DNA from: Mycobacterium sp. D16Q14
Lineage (GTDB): Bacteria > Actinomycetota > Actinomycetes > Mycobacteriales > Mycobacteriaceae
Assembly (NCBI GenBank): GCA_002013415.1
Contig: MAEX01000015.1
Coordinates: 1 to 64,000 of the forward strand
Direction of reading: 5' to 3'
Length of the DNA: 64,000 bases
The translations under genes and the position numbers were made by a program. Position 1 is the first letter of the stretch. Each line of letters starts with the position of its first letter. This document shows, piece after piece, positions 8,887 through 17,608 of the stretch. Below the pieces are notes generated by a model. That model was not told the DNA's origin and searched no databases. It saw only the letters and a program-made list of their open reading frames with translations.

Positions 8887-9699
8887 ATGCAAGACTCGTC
8901 GGGGACTGACAGCCTTCGGCGCACCTCACGTCCGGTAACCCGGCGTGACGCGCTGCGCTACGCCACTGCGGTATCGGCATTCGCCGGGTTGGGTGCGGCA
9001 TCACTTGGTGCCGGCACACCGACGGCCTCGGCCGCCGCTCCTACATTGATCGACTTCGCCATGCGCCAGATTCCCGCGGAGCACATCAAGGCCGCCGGGC
9101 ACGCGGGAGTGATCAATTACGTCTCCACGTCACGTCCCGGCTCCTCCATGGGCGCCAAACCGATCACCCGGCCCTACGCCCAGGCGCTCACCGCAGCCGG
9201 GCTGGTGATCGTCAGCAATTTCCAATACGGAAAGCCCGGTGGCACAGCGCCTTCGGATTTCACGCGTGGATTCTCCGGCGGCGTCGAGGACGCTCGCACC
9301 GCCTGGCAGCTGCACACCGCGGCCGGCGGCGGCCAGAGCGCACCGGTCTTCTTCTCCGTCGATGACGACATCAACCGCGACACCTGGAATGACGTTGCGC
9401 TGCCGTGGTTTCGGGGTATCAATTCGGTGTTGGGGGTGCAGCGCACCGGCATCTACGGGGGTGTCAATCCGTGCCAGTGGGCCGCCGCCGATGGCGTGAT
9501 CGGTAACTCACGGTCGCCCGGCCACGTGTGGGCCTGGCAGACCCGGTCCTGGTCTCGCGGCCAGGTCTTCTCCGGCGCGGTCCTCTACCAGCGCATCGTG
9601 AGCACCGCGTCCAATCCGGGCCCGGTGGTTGGCGGGCTCGAAGTCGACGTCAGCGATGCCCTGGCCCAGGATGTCGGCCAGTGGAACTTCCATCAATGA
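8887..9699 (+). CDS. Tat-exported DUF1906 (glycoside hydrolase-like, Rv2525c-type) protein
   Basis: This 270-residue protein carries a twin-arginine signal (TRRDALRYATAVSAFAGLG) ending near an ASAAA cleavage site. The mature part is a DUF1906 TIM-barrel like Rv2525c, a Tat substrate linked to the cell envelope: LIDFAMRQIP, VSNFQYGKPGG, PVFFSVDDDI, RTGIYGG and WAWQTRSW mark successive strands. The VDDD segment holds the acidic residues expected at a glycosidase-like site. Export folded to the outer face of the membrane is expected; the substrate is unknown, perhaps peptidoglycan or another glycan. Confidence 0.88.
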   Translation: MQDSSGTDSLRRTSRPVTRRDALRYATAVSAFAGLGAASLGAGTPTASAAAPTLIDFAMRQIPAEHIKAAGHAGVINYVSTSRPGSSMGAKPITRPYAQALTAAGLVIVSNFQYGKPGGTAPSDFTRGFSGGVEDARTAWQLHTAAGGGQSAPVFFSVDDDINRDTWNDVALPWFRGINSVLGVQRTGIYGGVNPCQWAAADGVIGNSRSPGHVWAWQTRSWSRGQVFSGAVLYQRIVSTASNPGPVVGGLEVDVSDALAQDVGQWNFHQ

Positions 9700-9745
9700 G
9701 GTCGTAGAGCACCGACCCGCCACGTCGGTGGCTGTCGACGAGGTC

Positions 9746-10012
9746 TCAAACGGCCACGCTGCTACTCGCGGGGCGCAGCCGCGCGATGATCCCGTCGAGG
9801 TCGAGCACGAACATGTTGGGCCGGAAGACGCGGCCGCCGGGCTCCTCACGAAACTCGTGTGGGATACCGGCGTCGCTGAGGCGTCCGCGGAACTCCCGCT
9901 GGCCGGCAAGCACCTGGCTCTCCTGCACGGTGTCGAACCAGTTGACCGACAAAGCGATACCGGGCGCCGGGTGCGCCGCAGCGGCGGCACTGTCATTGCT
10001 GACGCTAGTCAT
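9746..10012 (-). pseudogene. Fragment of an alpha/beta-hydrolase esterase (C-terminal part)
   Basis: The 88-residue frame resembles only the end of esterase-D-like alpha/beta hydrolases: a segment like FDTVQESQVLAGQREF (the region after the catalytic Asp), then AGIPHEFREEPGG, where a catalytic His normally follows the two Gly but Arg stands here, then a closing helix. There is no nucleophile elbow, and no matching first half is visible nearby. It is best read as a remnant, but a short independent gene is possible. The ATG at 10012 is a guess; the frame is open to 10039. Confidence 0.4.
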
Positions 10013-10360
10013 CAGCACCAACAAATATCTGACTACCAAATCCTGCTGAAATACCGACCCAATTCAGGTGAGCGGCGCGTATTCATTCAAAGTTGCAGCA
10101 TTAGCGCCGTGGCCTTGAACGCGAATGTCGGCGTCGTTTGGTGGCGAATATCTGCGTCGGCGCGTGACATCGCTGATTGAGTGTTCGCGAATTTCAGCGT
10201 CTGCCCAGCGCGCCACGCTGACTTCCGATGTACACGGCCGGTGAGACCGCGGACGGCGGGCGGCATCAAGAACATTTGGCGCACTAAAGTTGGTGTCGGT
10301 TGGCGCCGGCTTTTATGCGGCCGGATGTGGCCGGGACCGGCTGGGTTACCGTGGCCACCC
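10013..10360. other. Intergenic stretch with no convincing gene
   Basis: About 350 bases separate the esterase fragment from the tetR gene. A minus-strand frame runs through it from the tetR side, but its codons look like a shadow and it has no ribosome site. The base composition of the first 150 bases is less G+C-rich than the neighbours, consistent with an old junction between core and inserted DNA. No tRNA or clear repeat was seen. Confidence 0.4.
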
Positions 10361-10969
10361 TCAAGAGGGTGCGGCGCGCATTCCGCTGAGCAACGTGGCG
10401 ATGACTGTTTCGGCATCTCGTGCGGCTTGGTCGGGGTTTTCGCTGGCGGCGACGAACAGCACGGCGTTGCAGTAGACGCTGAAGAGAATGTCTGCGGTCG
10501 CCGTGACGGGCACGGGTTTGGATTCACCGGTCTCGATAGCGTGGGTGAGGGTGGCTCGAATCATCGGCAACGATTGCTTTTCGTCGAGCTGGCGCACCCT
10601 GTCCCATCCGAGCACACTGATCGCCTGTGCGAGCAGGGCGCGGGCGTCGGCGTCGAGGACGTAGCTGCGCAGGAATGCGCGGGTGGCGAGTTCGACACGC
10701 TCCCATGCAGAGGCTTCGCTAGGCATCGCCGCGATCGCGGTTTGCAGAACTGCGGCCTGACTGTCCTGGAACAGCTCGGCGAAGATCTCTTGTTTGTCTC
10801 GAAAGTGGTGGTACACCGCGCCATTGCTGGATTCGGAGGCGCGGGCTATTTCATCGATCGATGTTGCTTCGAAACCCTTGGCGATGAACAGATCTCGTGC
10901 CGCGTTCAGCACCGCCGTGCGGGTCAAGGCTGCGCTGATGTCGCGCCGCCGAGGCTTGACCACTTTCAT
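10361..10969 (-). CDS. TetR-family regulator
   Basis: This 202-residue TetR protein has the HTH signature (NAARDLFIAKGFEATSIDEIARASESSNGAVYHHF) and a helical effector domain. The start at 10969 (MKVVKPRRRD) is chosen because it sits just before the DNA-binding domain; ATGs at 10981 and 11005 are in frame. It is divergent from the hydrolase-peptidase-crotonase operon, and a perfect palindrome lies at 11004-11020 in the shared promoter, so it probably represses that operon. The inducer is unknown and may be an ester, epoxide or acyl-CoA handled by the operon. Confidence 0.9.
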   Translation of the reverse strand: MKVVKPRRRDISAALTRTAVLNAARDLFIAKGFEATSIDEIARASESSNGAVYHHFRDKQEIFAELFQDSQAAVLQTAIAAMPSEASAWERVELATRAFLRSYVLDADARALLAQAISVLGWDRVRQLDEKQSLPMIRATLTHAIETGESKPVPVTATADILFSVYCNAVLFVAASENPDQAARDAETVIATLLSGMRAAPS

Positions 10970-11003
10970 GGAGTGAAGCATACTCGCCGAACACGACTTT
11001 TTC

Positions 11004-11020
11004 ACAGAGTGTTACTCTGT
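11004..11020. promoter_or_regulatory. Palindromic operator with embedded -10 box
   Basis: ACAGAGT-gtt-ACTCTGT is a perfect 7+7 inverted repeat. Its right arm contains TACTCT (11013-11018), a plausible -10 for the rightward operon that starts translation at 11050 after a GGAGGA. A repressor bound here would cover the promoter. The divergent TetR is the obvious ligand. Confidence 0.7.
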
Positions 11021-11049
11021 ACATGCGCACCCCGGCGAACGGAGGACCC

Positions 11050-11919
11050 GTGGCTTCATTACGAGAGGTCGAGTTGTCGGCCGGACGGATTCGGTACCGT
11101 GACGGCGGTGACGGGCCGGCGGTGGTGTTCGTGCACGGCGTGTTCGTGGATTCGGCGGTCTGGCGCAAGCTGGAATCCCCCTTAGGCTCTGCGGGATTCC
11201 GCGTTGTCGCCCCCAACTTGCCGTTGGGCTCTCACCTGCTGCCGATGCACGCAGACGCGAAGATGTCACCACGAGCAGTGGCGGCCCTGCTCGTAGAGTT
11301 TCTCGACGTCGTGGATTTGCGGGATGTCACGCTAGTTGCCACCGACACCGGGGGCGCGATCGTGCAACTACTCCTGGCTTCCGGGCGCCACGACCGCATC
11401 GCGCGCGTCGTGTTGACTCCGTGCGATTCATTCGACAACTTCCTACCGCCGTCCATTCGCATCCTGCAACACGTCGCACAAGTTCCGGGCCTCTTGGCGG
11501 TTGGGGTGCAACCGCTCCGCAGCCGTTTCGTGCGCCGCCTCGTGTACCGCACCTTGGCCAAACACGGTGTCCCCGACGACATCGCCGCTGCGTGGGTACA
11601 TCCGATGCTCACCAGCGGCGAGGTGCGCCGCGACACCGCCCGCTTCCTTGCAGCAATCGATCACCGCGACACCCTGGCCGCCGCTACGGTCCTGCGCAGT
11701 TTCGACAAACCCGTCCTGTTGGTGTGGCCGCGAGGTGCACCGTTCTTCCCATTCGAACACGCTGAGCACTGGGCCCAGATCCTGCCCGACGCTCGTCTCG
11801 TGGACGCCGGCGACAGCTACACCTTTGTTTCCGAGGACCAACCAGAACTGCTCACCAGCGAGATCGTGGCGTTCATTCAAACAACACGCCCACCCGCTCC
11901 GACGAAAGACCTGCCATGA
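11050..11919 (+). CDS. Alpha/beta-fold hydrolase with Asp in the nucleophile position
   Basis: This 289-residue protein has the alpha/beta-hydrolase order: oxyanion VFVHGVFVDSAVW, then the elbow VATDTGGAI, and a late acidic/His region. The elbow carries Asp where esterases carry Ser, as in haloalkane dehalogenases and epoxide hydrolases, so hydrolysis through an alkyl-enzyme ester is likely; the substrate is unknown. The GTG at 11050 is preferred over ATG 11023 because GGAGGA stands four bases upstream. It is the first gene of an operon, and its stop overlaps the next ATG as ATGA. Confidence 0.85.
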   Translation: MASLREVELSAGRIRYRDGGDGPAVVFVHGVFVDSAVWRKLESPLGSAGFRVVAPNLPLGSHLLPMHADAKMSPRAVAALLVEFLDVVDLRDVTLVATDTGGAIVQLLLASGRHDRIARVVLTPCDSFDNFLPPSIRILQHVAQVPGLLAVGVQPLRSRFVRRLVYRTLAKHGVPDDIAAAWVHPMLTSGEVRRDTARFLAAIDHRDTLAAATVLRSFDKPVLLVWPRGAPFFPFEHAEHWAQILPDARLVDAGDSYTFVSEDQPELLTSEIVAFIQTTRPPAPTKDLP

Positions 11920-13145
11920 ACGCCAGAAGCACCTCCACCGGATCCGTCACGCCTGGTATATCAGCGACCGCACCGGCAGGAACTAACCCAGCACCGGACG
12001 GCGCAGAGCGTGACCGGCTCCACCATGACGTCACCCGTCTACTCGAATTCGATCGGCGCACGGCGACGGCAGGCGAGTACCGTTCAGCGCGCTACATCGC
12101 CGACTCCCTGATCGCCATCGGCGCCAAAGATGTTGTGCTCCCGATTTTTCGAACCCACTCATCGTGGGTGCCCCCACATCTGGCGCACATCGCCATCGGG
12201 GGGCTGGCCGCCGCGATCGACCACGGAGCCGCTCGCACCTTGGGCGCGCTCGTCACGATCTCCTACGAGCTCGAGGTCTCCGGCAGAAGCCAATGGATAC
12301 GCCGGCTGATCCCGGCACGCCGGGGCACGTCGGTGACCGCGCGAATCCCGGCTGCCGGCGAGTCGCACCGCACACTGGTTGTCGTCGCGCACCACGACGC
12401 AGCGCATACCGGGTGGATGTGGCAGCGCTCCGCGGTGGCTGGCAGCCAATGGCTGTCACGCCACACCGGCCGCGCCATCCCCAGCCACGCGCCCACCCTT
12501 GCGGCATTGGCAGCAACCGCGTTGCCTGCCCGGGCGGCACGGATCGCCGGCGCCGCTGCCCTGGCGGCCAGCGCCGCGCTCATGGTGCAGTCGACGCGCA
12601 GCCGCACCACCCCCGGGGCCAACGACAACGCCACCGGAGTCGCCGTCGGCCTCGAACTCGCACGACGTTTGACGACCAACCCGCTACCCGACACCACTGT
12701 CCTGCTGGTCTTCCCCGGCGGCGAAGAGGTCGGCAACACTGGTATCCGCCAGTGGCTGCGACAGAATCGTCGGCAGCTCGACCCCGAGGCCACACTGGTG
12801 ATAAACCTCGATGCTGTCGGCAGCCGCGGCCCCTTGGCCGTAGCGCACCGCGAAAGCCTCACCAACCCGCTGTCAAAAAGAGCAGTGCAGCGCGCACGAC
12901 AGTGCGCCGCCGAACTAGGGATCGAGCTACGAACCAGGGCGATCCCGAACGCGACCGACGCCGTTGGCCTCACCCACGCCGGGCTGACCACCATCTCACT
13001 GCTGTCTGACGAGCACGGCTGGATCAGTCACCTTCACCGCACCTCCGACACGATCGACCAAGTCGATTGGCACACCGTCAGCCAGGCCGCCGCATTGACC
13101 GAGCACATCGCCACCACCTGGGCTACCGAAGGAAACCAGCAATGA
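11916..13145 (+). CDS. M28-family zinc peptidase, membrane-associated
   Basis: This 409-residue protein has the M28 metal ligands in order: HHD at residues 159-161, the bridging Asp in PGANDNATG, the Glu pair in GGEEVG, the Asp in INLDAVG and a late His in HLHRTSD. M28 enzymes remove N-terminal residues or act on glutaminyl peptides. An unusual Ala-rich hydrophobic insert between the first His and the bridging Asp (about residues 190-228) may form membrane helices. No Sec signal is visible. It is coupled to both neighbours by ATGA overlaps, so all three are made together. Confidence 0.87.
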   Translation: MNARSTSTGSVTPGISATAPAGTNPAPDGAERDRLHHDVTRLLEFDRRTATAGEYRSARYIADSLIAIGAKDVVLPIFRTHSSWVPPHLAHIAIGGLAAAIDHGAARTLGALVTISYELEVSGRSQWIRRLIPARRGTSVTARIPAAGESHRTLVVVAHHDAAHTGWMWQRSAVAGSQWLSRHTGRAIPSHAPTLAALAATALPARAARIAGAAALAASAALMVQSTRSRTTPGANDNATGVAVGLELARRLTTNPLPDTTVLLVFPGGEEVGNTGIRQWLRQNRRQLDPEATLVINLDAVGSRGPLAVAHRESLTNPLSKRAVQRARQCAAELGIELRTRAIPNATDAVGLTHAGLTTISLLSDEHGWISHLHRTSDTIDQVDWHTVSQAAALTEHIATTWATEGNQQ

Positions 13146-14128
13146 GCCCCCACACATCTCGGCTGACTACCAACCAATCGGGGCGGGTGCTTACCGTCAC
13201 ATTCACCAACCCGCCGCGACACTTCTTCGACGAGGACATGAGCCTGGCGTTCGACGACCTCACCCGTGCGCTGGCTCGGGACTCCTCGATCGGCGCAGTG
13301 GTATTCACCGGCCACGGCGACCATTTCATCACCCATTTCGATGTTCCCGACCTCCTCCGCGGCGCCCGCTCCACCCCATTCCCGGTCGGATACACCGCGG
13401 CGCGCGCAGCCGCGGCCGCTGCAAGCCTGGCGACCCGCAGCCGTGCCGTGGACCGGGCACTGCGCTCTACTCCGGCGCGCGAGGTCGTGTTCATGGCGCG
13501 CACCTATCGATCGCTTAACCGCCTGAACAGCATGGACAAGGTGGTCGTCGGGGCGGTCAACGGGCTTGCCCTGGGCATGGGATGCATTTTGTCGCTCACC
13601 TGCGATATCCGCCTGATGGCCGACGACACCCAGATGGGGCTCCCCGAATCGGCACTGGGCATGCTGGCCGGTGCCGGCGGCACGCAACGGCTGACCCGCA
13701 TGATCGGCACCAGCCGCTCCGTGGAACTGCTGCTTGACGGGCGCTGGCTCAACGCCGCAGAGGCCGCCAACCTGGGCCTAGTCCACGAAGTCGTTCCCCG
13801 CGCCGATCTGCTCGGTCGTGCGCATACCGTCGCCGAACGCCTGGCACGGCGTTCGCCGATCATCACCCGTGAAATCAAACGCTGCGTCTATGACAACGGC
13901 AGCCGCCCCCTCCCTACCGCACTGGCCCGCGAAGCCGCCAGCCTGATCACCACGCTCACCACCCGCCAAGCCGAACGCAGCCTGAGCGCCTACAACGACC
14001 ACCTGTCCAACGTCGGTGAACTCACCGACGACGCCATCATGCGCGGCTGGCGACCTCTACTCGAACACGGCGTTCCCGCACCGTCTTCCGCCGCTACACC
14101 AGCCCATCAGCCACACGCCCCGCACTGA
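13142..14128 (+). CDS. Enoyl-CoA hydratase/isomerase (crotonase) family protein
   Basis: This 328-residue crotonase-fold protein has the oxyanion region VVVGAVNGLALGMGCILSL and the conserved PESALGMLAGAGGTQRL block. In rat enoyl-CoA hydratase two Glu residues act; here the second (PE of PESALG) is kept, but the first (after the GC of the oxyanion helix) is Ile. Loss of one Glu is typical of isomerases and other crotonase activities, so simple hydration is doubtful. A long insert rich in Ala and Arg follows the first strand. It overlaps the M28 gene as ATGA and ends the clear operon. Confidence 0.88.
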   Translation: MSPHTSRLTTNQSGRVLTVTFTNPPRHFFDEDMSLAFDDLTRALARDSSIGAVVFTGHGDHFITHFDVPDLLRGARSTPFPVGYTAARAAAAAASLATRSRAVDRALRSTPAREVVFMARTYRSLNRLNSMDKVVVGAVNGLALGMGCILSLTCDIRLMADDTQMGLPESALGMLAGAGGTQRLTRMIGTSRSVELLLDGRWLNAAEAANLGLVHEVVPRADLLGRAHTVAERLARRSPIITREIKRCVYDNGSRPLPTALAREAASLITTLTTRQAERSLSAYNDHLSNVGELTDDAIMRGWRPLLEHGVPAPSSAATPAHQPHAPH

Positions 14129-14141
14129 TCGGAATCCGACG

Positions 14142-14363
14142 ATGCGACGATCCACCACCACCGACCGAGACGCTGGTCGCAATGAAACGCAACGGTGGGC
14201 GGCTGAGGAATGCGTAACCGGGCCCAGCGTCGCCTGCTACGCACTGCTCGCCGCAGCCTGGGGCAATCGTCTCACCCGGCGGAGCCGCGGGGTCGGTGCG
14301 CAAGTCATCGCCGGAGTCGCCCGACAGCCGCACTGGGATGGGCAATGCGGGCATGGTGGCTAG
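14142..14363 (+). CDS. Small hypothetical, possibly a gene cut by the IS element
   Basis: A 73-residue frame begins 13 bases after the crotonase gene. Its third codon positions are mostly G or C, as in real genes here. It ends 11 bases inside the start of istA. It matches nothing I recognise. It may be the start of a fourth operon gene truncated by the IS21 insertion, or chance coding in the left end of the element. No good ribosome site is seen. Confidence 0.25.
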   Translation: MRRSTTTDRDAGRNETQRWAAEECVTGPSVACYALLAAAWGNRLTRRSRGVGAQVIAGVARQPHWDGQCGHGG

Positions 14364-15972
14364 GCCGTCTCGCGTTGAGCTCTATGCCGCAATCCGCCGC
14401 GACACCCGGGCGGGCTTGTCCGGGCGTGAGGTACAGCGCAAGCATGGTGTTGGGTGGCGCACAGTTCAGGAAGCGGTCGCTTCGGCGTGGCCCTCCCCGC
14501 GGGCGCCCTACCCGACTCGGGCGTCGAAACTCGACCCCTTCAAACACATCATCGACGAGATCCTGACCGCCGACCTCGATGCGCCTCGTAAACAGCGCCA
14601 CACCGTGACGAGGATCTTCGACCGGCTGTGTGACGAGCATGCCATGAACCAAGTCTCCTACCCCGTCGTGCGCGCATATGTCGCCAAGCGCCGCCCACAG
14701 ATCCGCGCCGAACACGGTCGTGCCGAGCCCGGTGTGTTCATTCCTCAAACCCACCTGCCTGGCCGTGAAGCCGAGGTGGACTTCGGCGAGATCGCGATAC
14801 GGCTACGCGGAGAGCTGGTCACTTGTCACCTGTTCTCCCTTCGCATGTCCTACTCAGGTAAAGCCGTGCACCGGGTCTCGGCTACTGGCGGGCAGGAAGC
14901 CTTCTTCGAAGGTCACGTCCATGCCTTCGACACCCTCGGTGGAATTCCTGCTGGCAAAATCCGCTATGACAATCTCAAAGCCGCAGTCGCCCAGGTGATC
15001 GGCTTCTCTCGCCAACGTGTCGAGACCGACCGCTGGGTAGCGTTCCGCTCACATTTCGACGTCGACGCCTTCTACTGCCAGCCCGGCATCACTGGCGCGC
15101 ACGAAAAGGGCGGCGTCGAAGGCGATATCGGCCGATTTCGTCGCAACCACCTCGTTCCCGTTCCCGAAGTCGACTCCATACGAGATCTCAACGACATGGT
15201 CAACGGCTACGACATCACCGACGACGACAGGCGCATCGGCAGCCGCGCCCACACCGTCGGCGAGGCCTTTACCGTTGAACAGAGCCTGCTCAAGCCGCTA
15301 CCCATGGAGCGCTTCGAAACCGGCCTGTGGCTCACACCGCGCGTTGACCGGTACGCCCAGATCACCGTCCGCTCCAACCGATACTCCGTTCCATCCAGGT
15401 TCATTGGCCGACAAGTCCGCGTTCTGCTCCATGCCTCCGAGTTGTCCGTCTTCGACGGCCGTACCCCGGTCACCGCACACGAGCGACTACTCACCAAGGG
15501 CGCTGCCCGGCTCGACCTTAACCACTACCTGGAAGCCCTCATCCGCAAACCCGGCGCCTTGCCCGGATCCACCGCGCTCGAACAGGCCCGAGCCGCAGGC
15601 AGATTCACTCCAATTCACGACGCCTGGTGGGCGGCTGCCTGCAAGGCCCACGGCGACGGCGACGGCACCCGGGCCCTCATCGAAGTACTCCTGCTGCATC
15701 GTCACATGCCCCACGAACACGTACTGGCAGGGATCACCGCAGCGTTGCATGCCGGCGCGCTCACCGCCGACGCCGTCGCGCTGGAGGCCCGCAAAGCCGC
15801 CGATGCGAACCACCTGCACGACCGCACCAACGAGCCACCTGAGCCTGCGCCGACAAGGGCGCGCATTGCCTCCCTCACCCAGCGCAGGCTGACCCACCTA
15901 CCACCCGACGACCGGCCGATACCGACGGTGACGCCCTATGACCGGCTACTCCGACATCAACGCACTCACTGA
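14353..15972 (+). CDS. istA: IS21-family transposase IstA
   Basis: This 539-residue transposase has an N-terminal helix-turn-helix (RAGLSGREVQRKHGVGWRTVQ), a DDE/RNase H core with Asp in EAEVDFGEI, Asp in GKIRYDNLKAA and Glu in HEKGGVEGDIGRF, and a C-terminal beta domain. IstA cuts and joins the element ends. The start is placed at ATG 14353 (MVARPSRVELYAAIRR), where family members begin; the frame is open from 14296. No frameshift or stop interrupts it. Confidence 0.95.
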   Translation: MVARPSRVELYAAIRRDTRAGLSGREVQRKHGVGWRTVQEAVASAWPSPRAPYPTRASKLDPFKHIIDEILTADLDAPRKQRHTVTRIFDRLCDEHAMNQVSYPVVRAYVAKRRPQIRAEHGRAEPGVFIPQTHLPGREAEVDFGEIAIRLRGELVTCHLFSLRMSYSGKAVHRVSATGGQEAFFEGHVHAFDTLGGIPAGKIRYDNLKAAVAQVIGFSRQRVETDRWVAFRSHFDVDAFYCQPGITGAHEKGGVEGDIGRFRRNHLVPVPEVDSIRDLNDMVNGYDITDDDRRIGSRAHTVGEAFTVEQSLLKPLPMERFETGLWLTPRVDRYAQITVRSNRYSVPSRFIGRQVRVLLHASELSVFDGRTPVTAHERLLTKGAARLDLNHYLEALIRKPGALPGSTALEQARAAGRFTPIHDAWWAAACKAHGDGDGTRALIEVLLLHRHMPHEHVLAGITAALHAGALTADAVALEARKAADANHLHDRTNEPPEPAPTRARIASLTQRRLTHLPPDDRPIPTVTPYDRLLRHQRTH

Positions 15973-15996
15973 CCCGCATGAGACCAAGGATCACCA

Positions 15997-16803
15997 ATGG
16001 GCACAACAGCATCCACCCCCGCGCGCCGCGGCTTGACCGAGCAAGCCGCCGACGCCGCCATCGACCAAGCCTGCCGCATGCTCCGGCTCCCCACGATCCG
16101 GGGTCAGTTCACCGACACTGCCGACTCTGCAGCCCGACAGCAGCAGTCCTATCGCGCATTCCTCGCTGACCTCCTGCTCGCCGAATGCGATGACCGCGCC
16201 CGTCGCCGCTCCGAACGCCGCATCCGCGCCGCGGCGTTCCCGCGTGAAAAGTCTCTGAGAGGCTTCGACTACGCCGCCAACCCTAGTATCGATCCCGCCG
16301 TCACCAACACGTTGGCAACCCCCTGCGACTGGATCCGCAAAGGCCAACCGCTATGTCTCATTGGTGATTCCGGTACCGGCAAGTCCCACCTGCTCATCGC
16401 GCTCGGGACTGAAGCGGCCATGGCTGGCTTCCGCGTCAAATACACGCTGGCCACGAAACTGGTCAACGAACTCGTCGAAGCCGCCGACGACATGATGCTC
16501 ACCAAGATCATCGCCCGGTACGGAAGAGTCGACCTGCTCTGCATCGACGAACTCGGCTACATGGCCCTGGACAAGCGCGGCGCAGAACTGCTGTTCCAAG
16601 TACTAACCGAGCGCGAAGAAAAGGCGTCTGTAGCCATCGCATCCAACGAAGCCTTCAGCGGCTGGACCAAGACCTTCACCGACCCCCGTCTCTGCGCTGC
16701 GATCGTCGACCGCCTGACATTTGGCGGCAACATCATCGAAACTGGCACCGACTCCTACCGCCTCGCGCACACACTCAACGCCCGCGAAAAACCCCAACGC
16801 TGA
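15997..16803 (+). CDS. istB: IS21-family helper ATPase IstB
   Basis: This 268-residue AAA+ ATPase has Walker A GDSGTGKSH, Walker B LLCIDELGY and a sensor region (IASNEAFSGW). IstB oligomerises on target DNA and stimulates IstA strand transfer. It lies 24 bases after istA, and the C-terminal tail ends in a basic segment. Intact length for the family. Confidence 0.95.
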   Translation: MGTTASTPARRGLTEQAADAAIDQACRMLRLPTIRGQFTDTADSAARQQQSYRAFLADLLLAECDDRARRRSERRIRAAAFPREKSLRGFDYAANPSIDPAVTNTLATPCDWIRKGQPLCLIGDSGTGKSHLLIALGTEAAMAGFRVKYTLATKLVNELVEAADDMMLTKIIARYGRVDLLCIDELGYMALDKRGAELLFQVLTEREEKASVAIASNEAFSGWTKTFTDPRLCAAIVDRLTFGGNIIETGTDSYRLAHTLNAREKPQR

Positions 16804-16914
16804 CGACGACATTCCCGAACATCCCGCAAGCTCTCACGCCCCTGGTGACGCCAGAGTTCGCGAACATTCGACCCCAGAGTCCGCGCCCAAAGCCAAGCGC
16901 CGGCAGCCCGCCCC

Positions 16915-16934
16915 GTCGCATCTTTCGATGCGAC
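16915..16934. repeat. Perfect hairpin after istB
   Basis: GTCGCATC-tttc-GATGCGAC forms an 8-bp stem with a 4-base loop. It sits between the convergent istB and tetR genes. There is no T-run on either side, so it is either a weak bidirectional terminator or part of the right end of the IS element. Confidence 0.5.
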
Positions 16935-16972
16935 AAGGCGCTGGCTGGGCGGCGGAGTTTCATAGGCGCGAA

Positions 16973-17569
16973 TTACTGCGTGGCGTTCAAGTGCGAAGAA
17001 GGTGAAGGCGACGCTGCGATCTTCAGTAACGCGTTCCGGCATATTTCGCGGATCTCCCGGCGTGGCTGCTGTCGGTGCTGCAGGCTTTGGTAAGCAGATG
17101 ACAGCAAGGACCAGATAATGGTGATGATCCACTCCGCGGTGAATTGCGGATCCATGGTGCGGTCCTGCTGACCGCGCGCAACCACGGCCATGATGCCGCG
17201 GTCGGCGTCGCAGTCGAAGTCATCGATGCCATCGTCGCGGGCGGTGTGCATCCACCAGCCGAGGCTTTCGATTCGTTCTAGTAGTTCGTCAACGATCCTG
17301 GTGTACGCGGCCAGTCCGGTGCCTTCGCCGATGCGGGCAGCTTCTATGGCTTCGTCGTATTGGGCTTCCACGTAGCTCTCGATGCTCTCCATCAGTGAGC
17401 TGCGGTCGGGGAAGTAACGATGCAGCGTGCTGCGCGCGACACCTGCAGCGGTCGCGATATCGCCCATCGCGGCGGCTGGGCTTTTGCTCAGCACTTCGAT
17501 GGCAGCAGTGAGCAATGTTCCGCGTGTTCGATCCCGAACTCGGGGGGGTCGGGTCGGGGAAGCAGTCAT
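16973..17569 (-). CDS. TetR-family regulator of the adjacent ABC exporter
   Basis: This 198-residue TetR protein has an HTH (GDIATAAGVARSTLHRYFPDRSSL) and a C-terminal domain with the WW and acidic loops seen in drug-responsive members. The start at 17569 (MTASPTRPPRVRDR) is the ATG nearest to the HTH; 17605 is also in frame. It is divergent from the ABC exporter gene, and an inverted repeat sits in the exporter promoter, so repression of the exporter and probably of itself is expected. Confidence 0.9.
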   Translation of the reverse strand: MTASPTRPPRVRDRTRGTLLTAAIEVLSKSPAAAMGDIATAAGVARSTLHRYFPDRSSLMESIESYVEAQYDEAIEAARIGEGTGLAAYTRIVDELLERIESLGWWMHTARDDGIDDFDCDADRGIMAVVARGQQDRTMDPQFTAEWIITIIWSLLSSAYQSLQHRQQPRREIREICRNALLKIAASPSPSSHLNATQ

Positions 17570-17608
17570 ATAGCCATCGTCCACCAGGACATGGTAATCG
17601 AACACGAA

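Larger units (their letters stand above)
14353..16803 (+). mobile_element. IS21-family insertion sequence (istA-istB)
   Basis: A complete transposase/helper pair in the IS21 arrangement, 24 bases apart and both intact, so the element could be active. The given span covers only the two genes. I could not identify terminal inverted repeats or a target duplication by eye; the true ends lie somewhere between 14129 and 14352 on the left and between 16804 and about 16972 on the right. Confidence 0.85.

Noticed and set aside
14129..14352. Terminal inverted repeat of the IS21 element
   Set aside because: Only a short shared GATGCGACG was found on opposite sides, which may be chance.
16915..16934. 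Rho-independent terminator
   Set aside because: The hairpin is perfect but has no T-run on either strand, so only the repeat is recorded.
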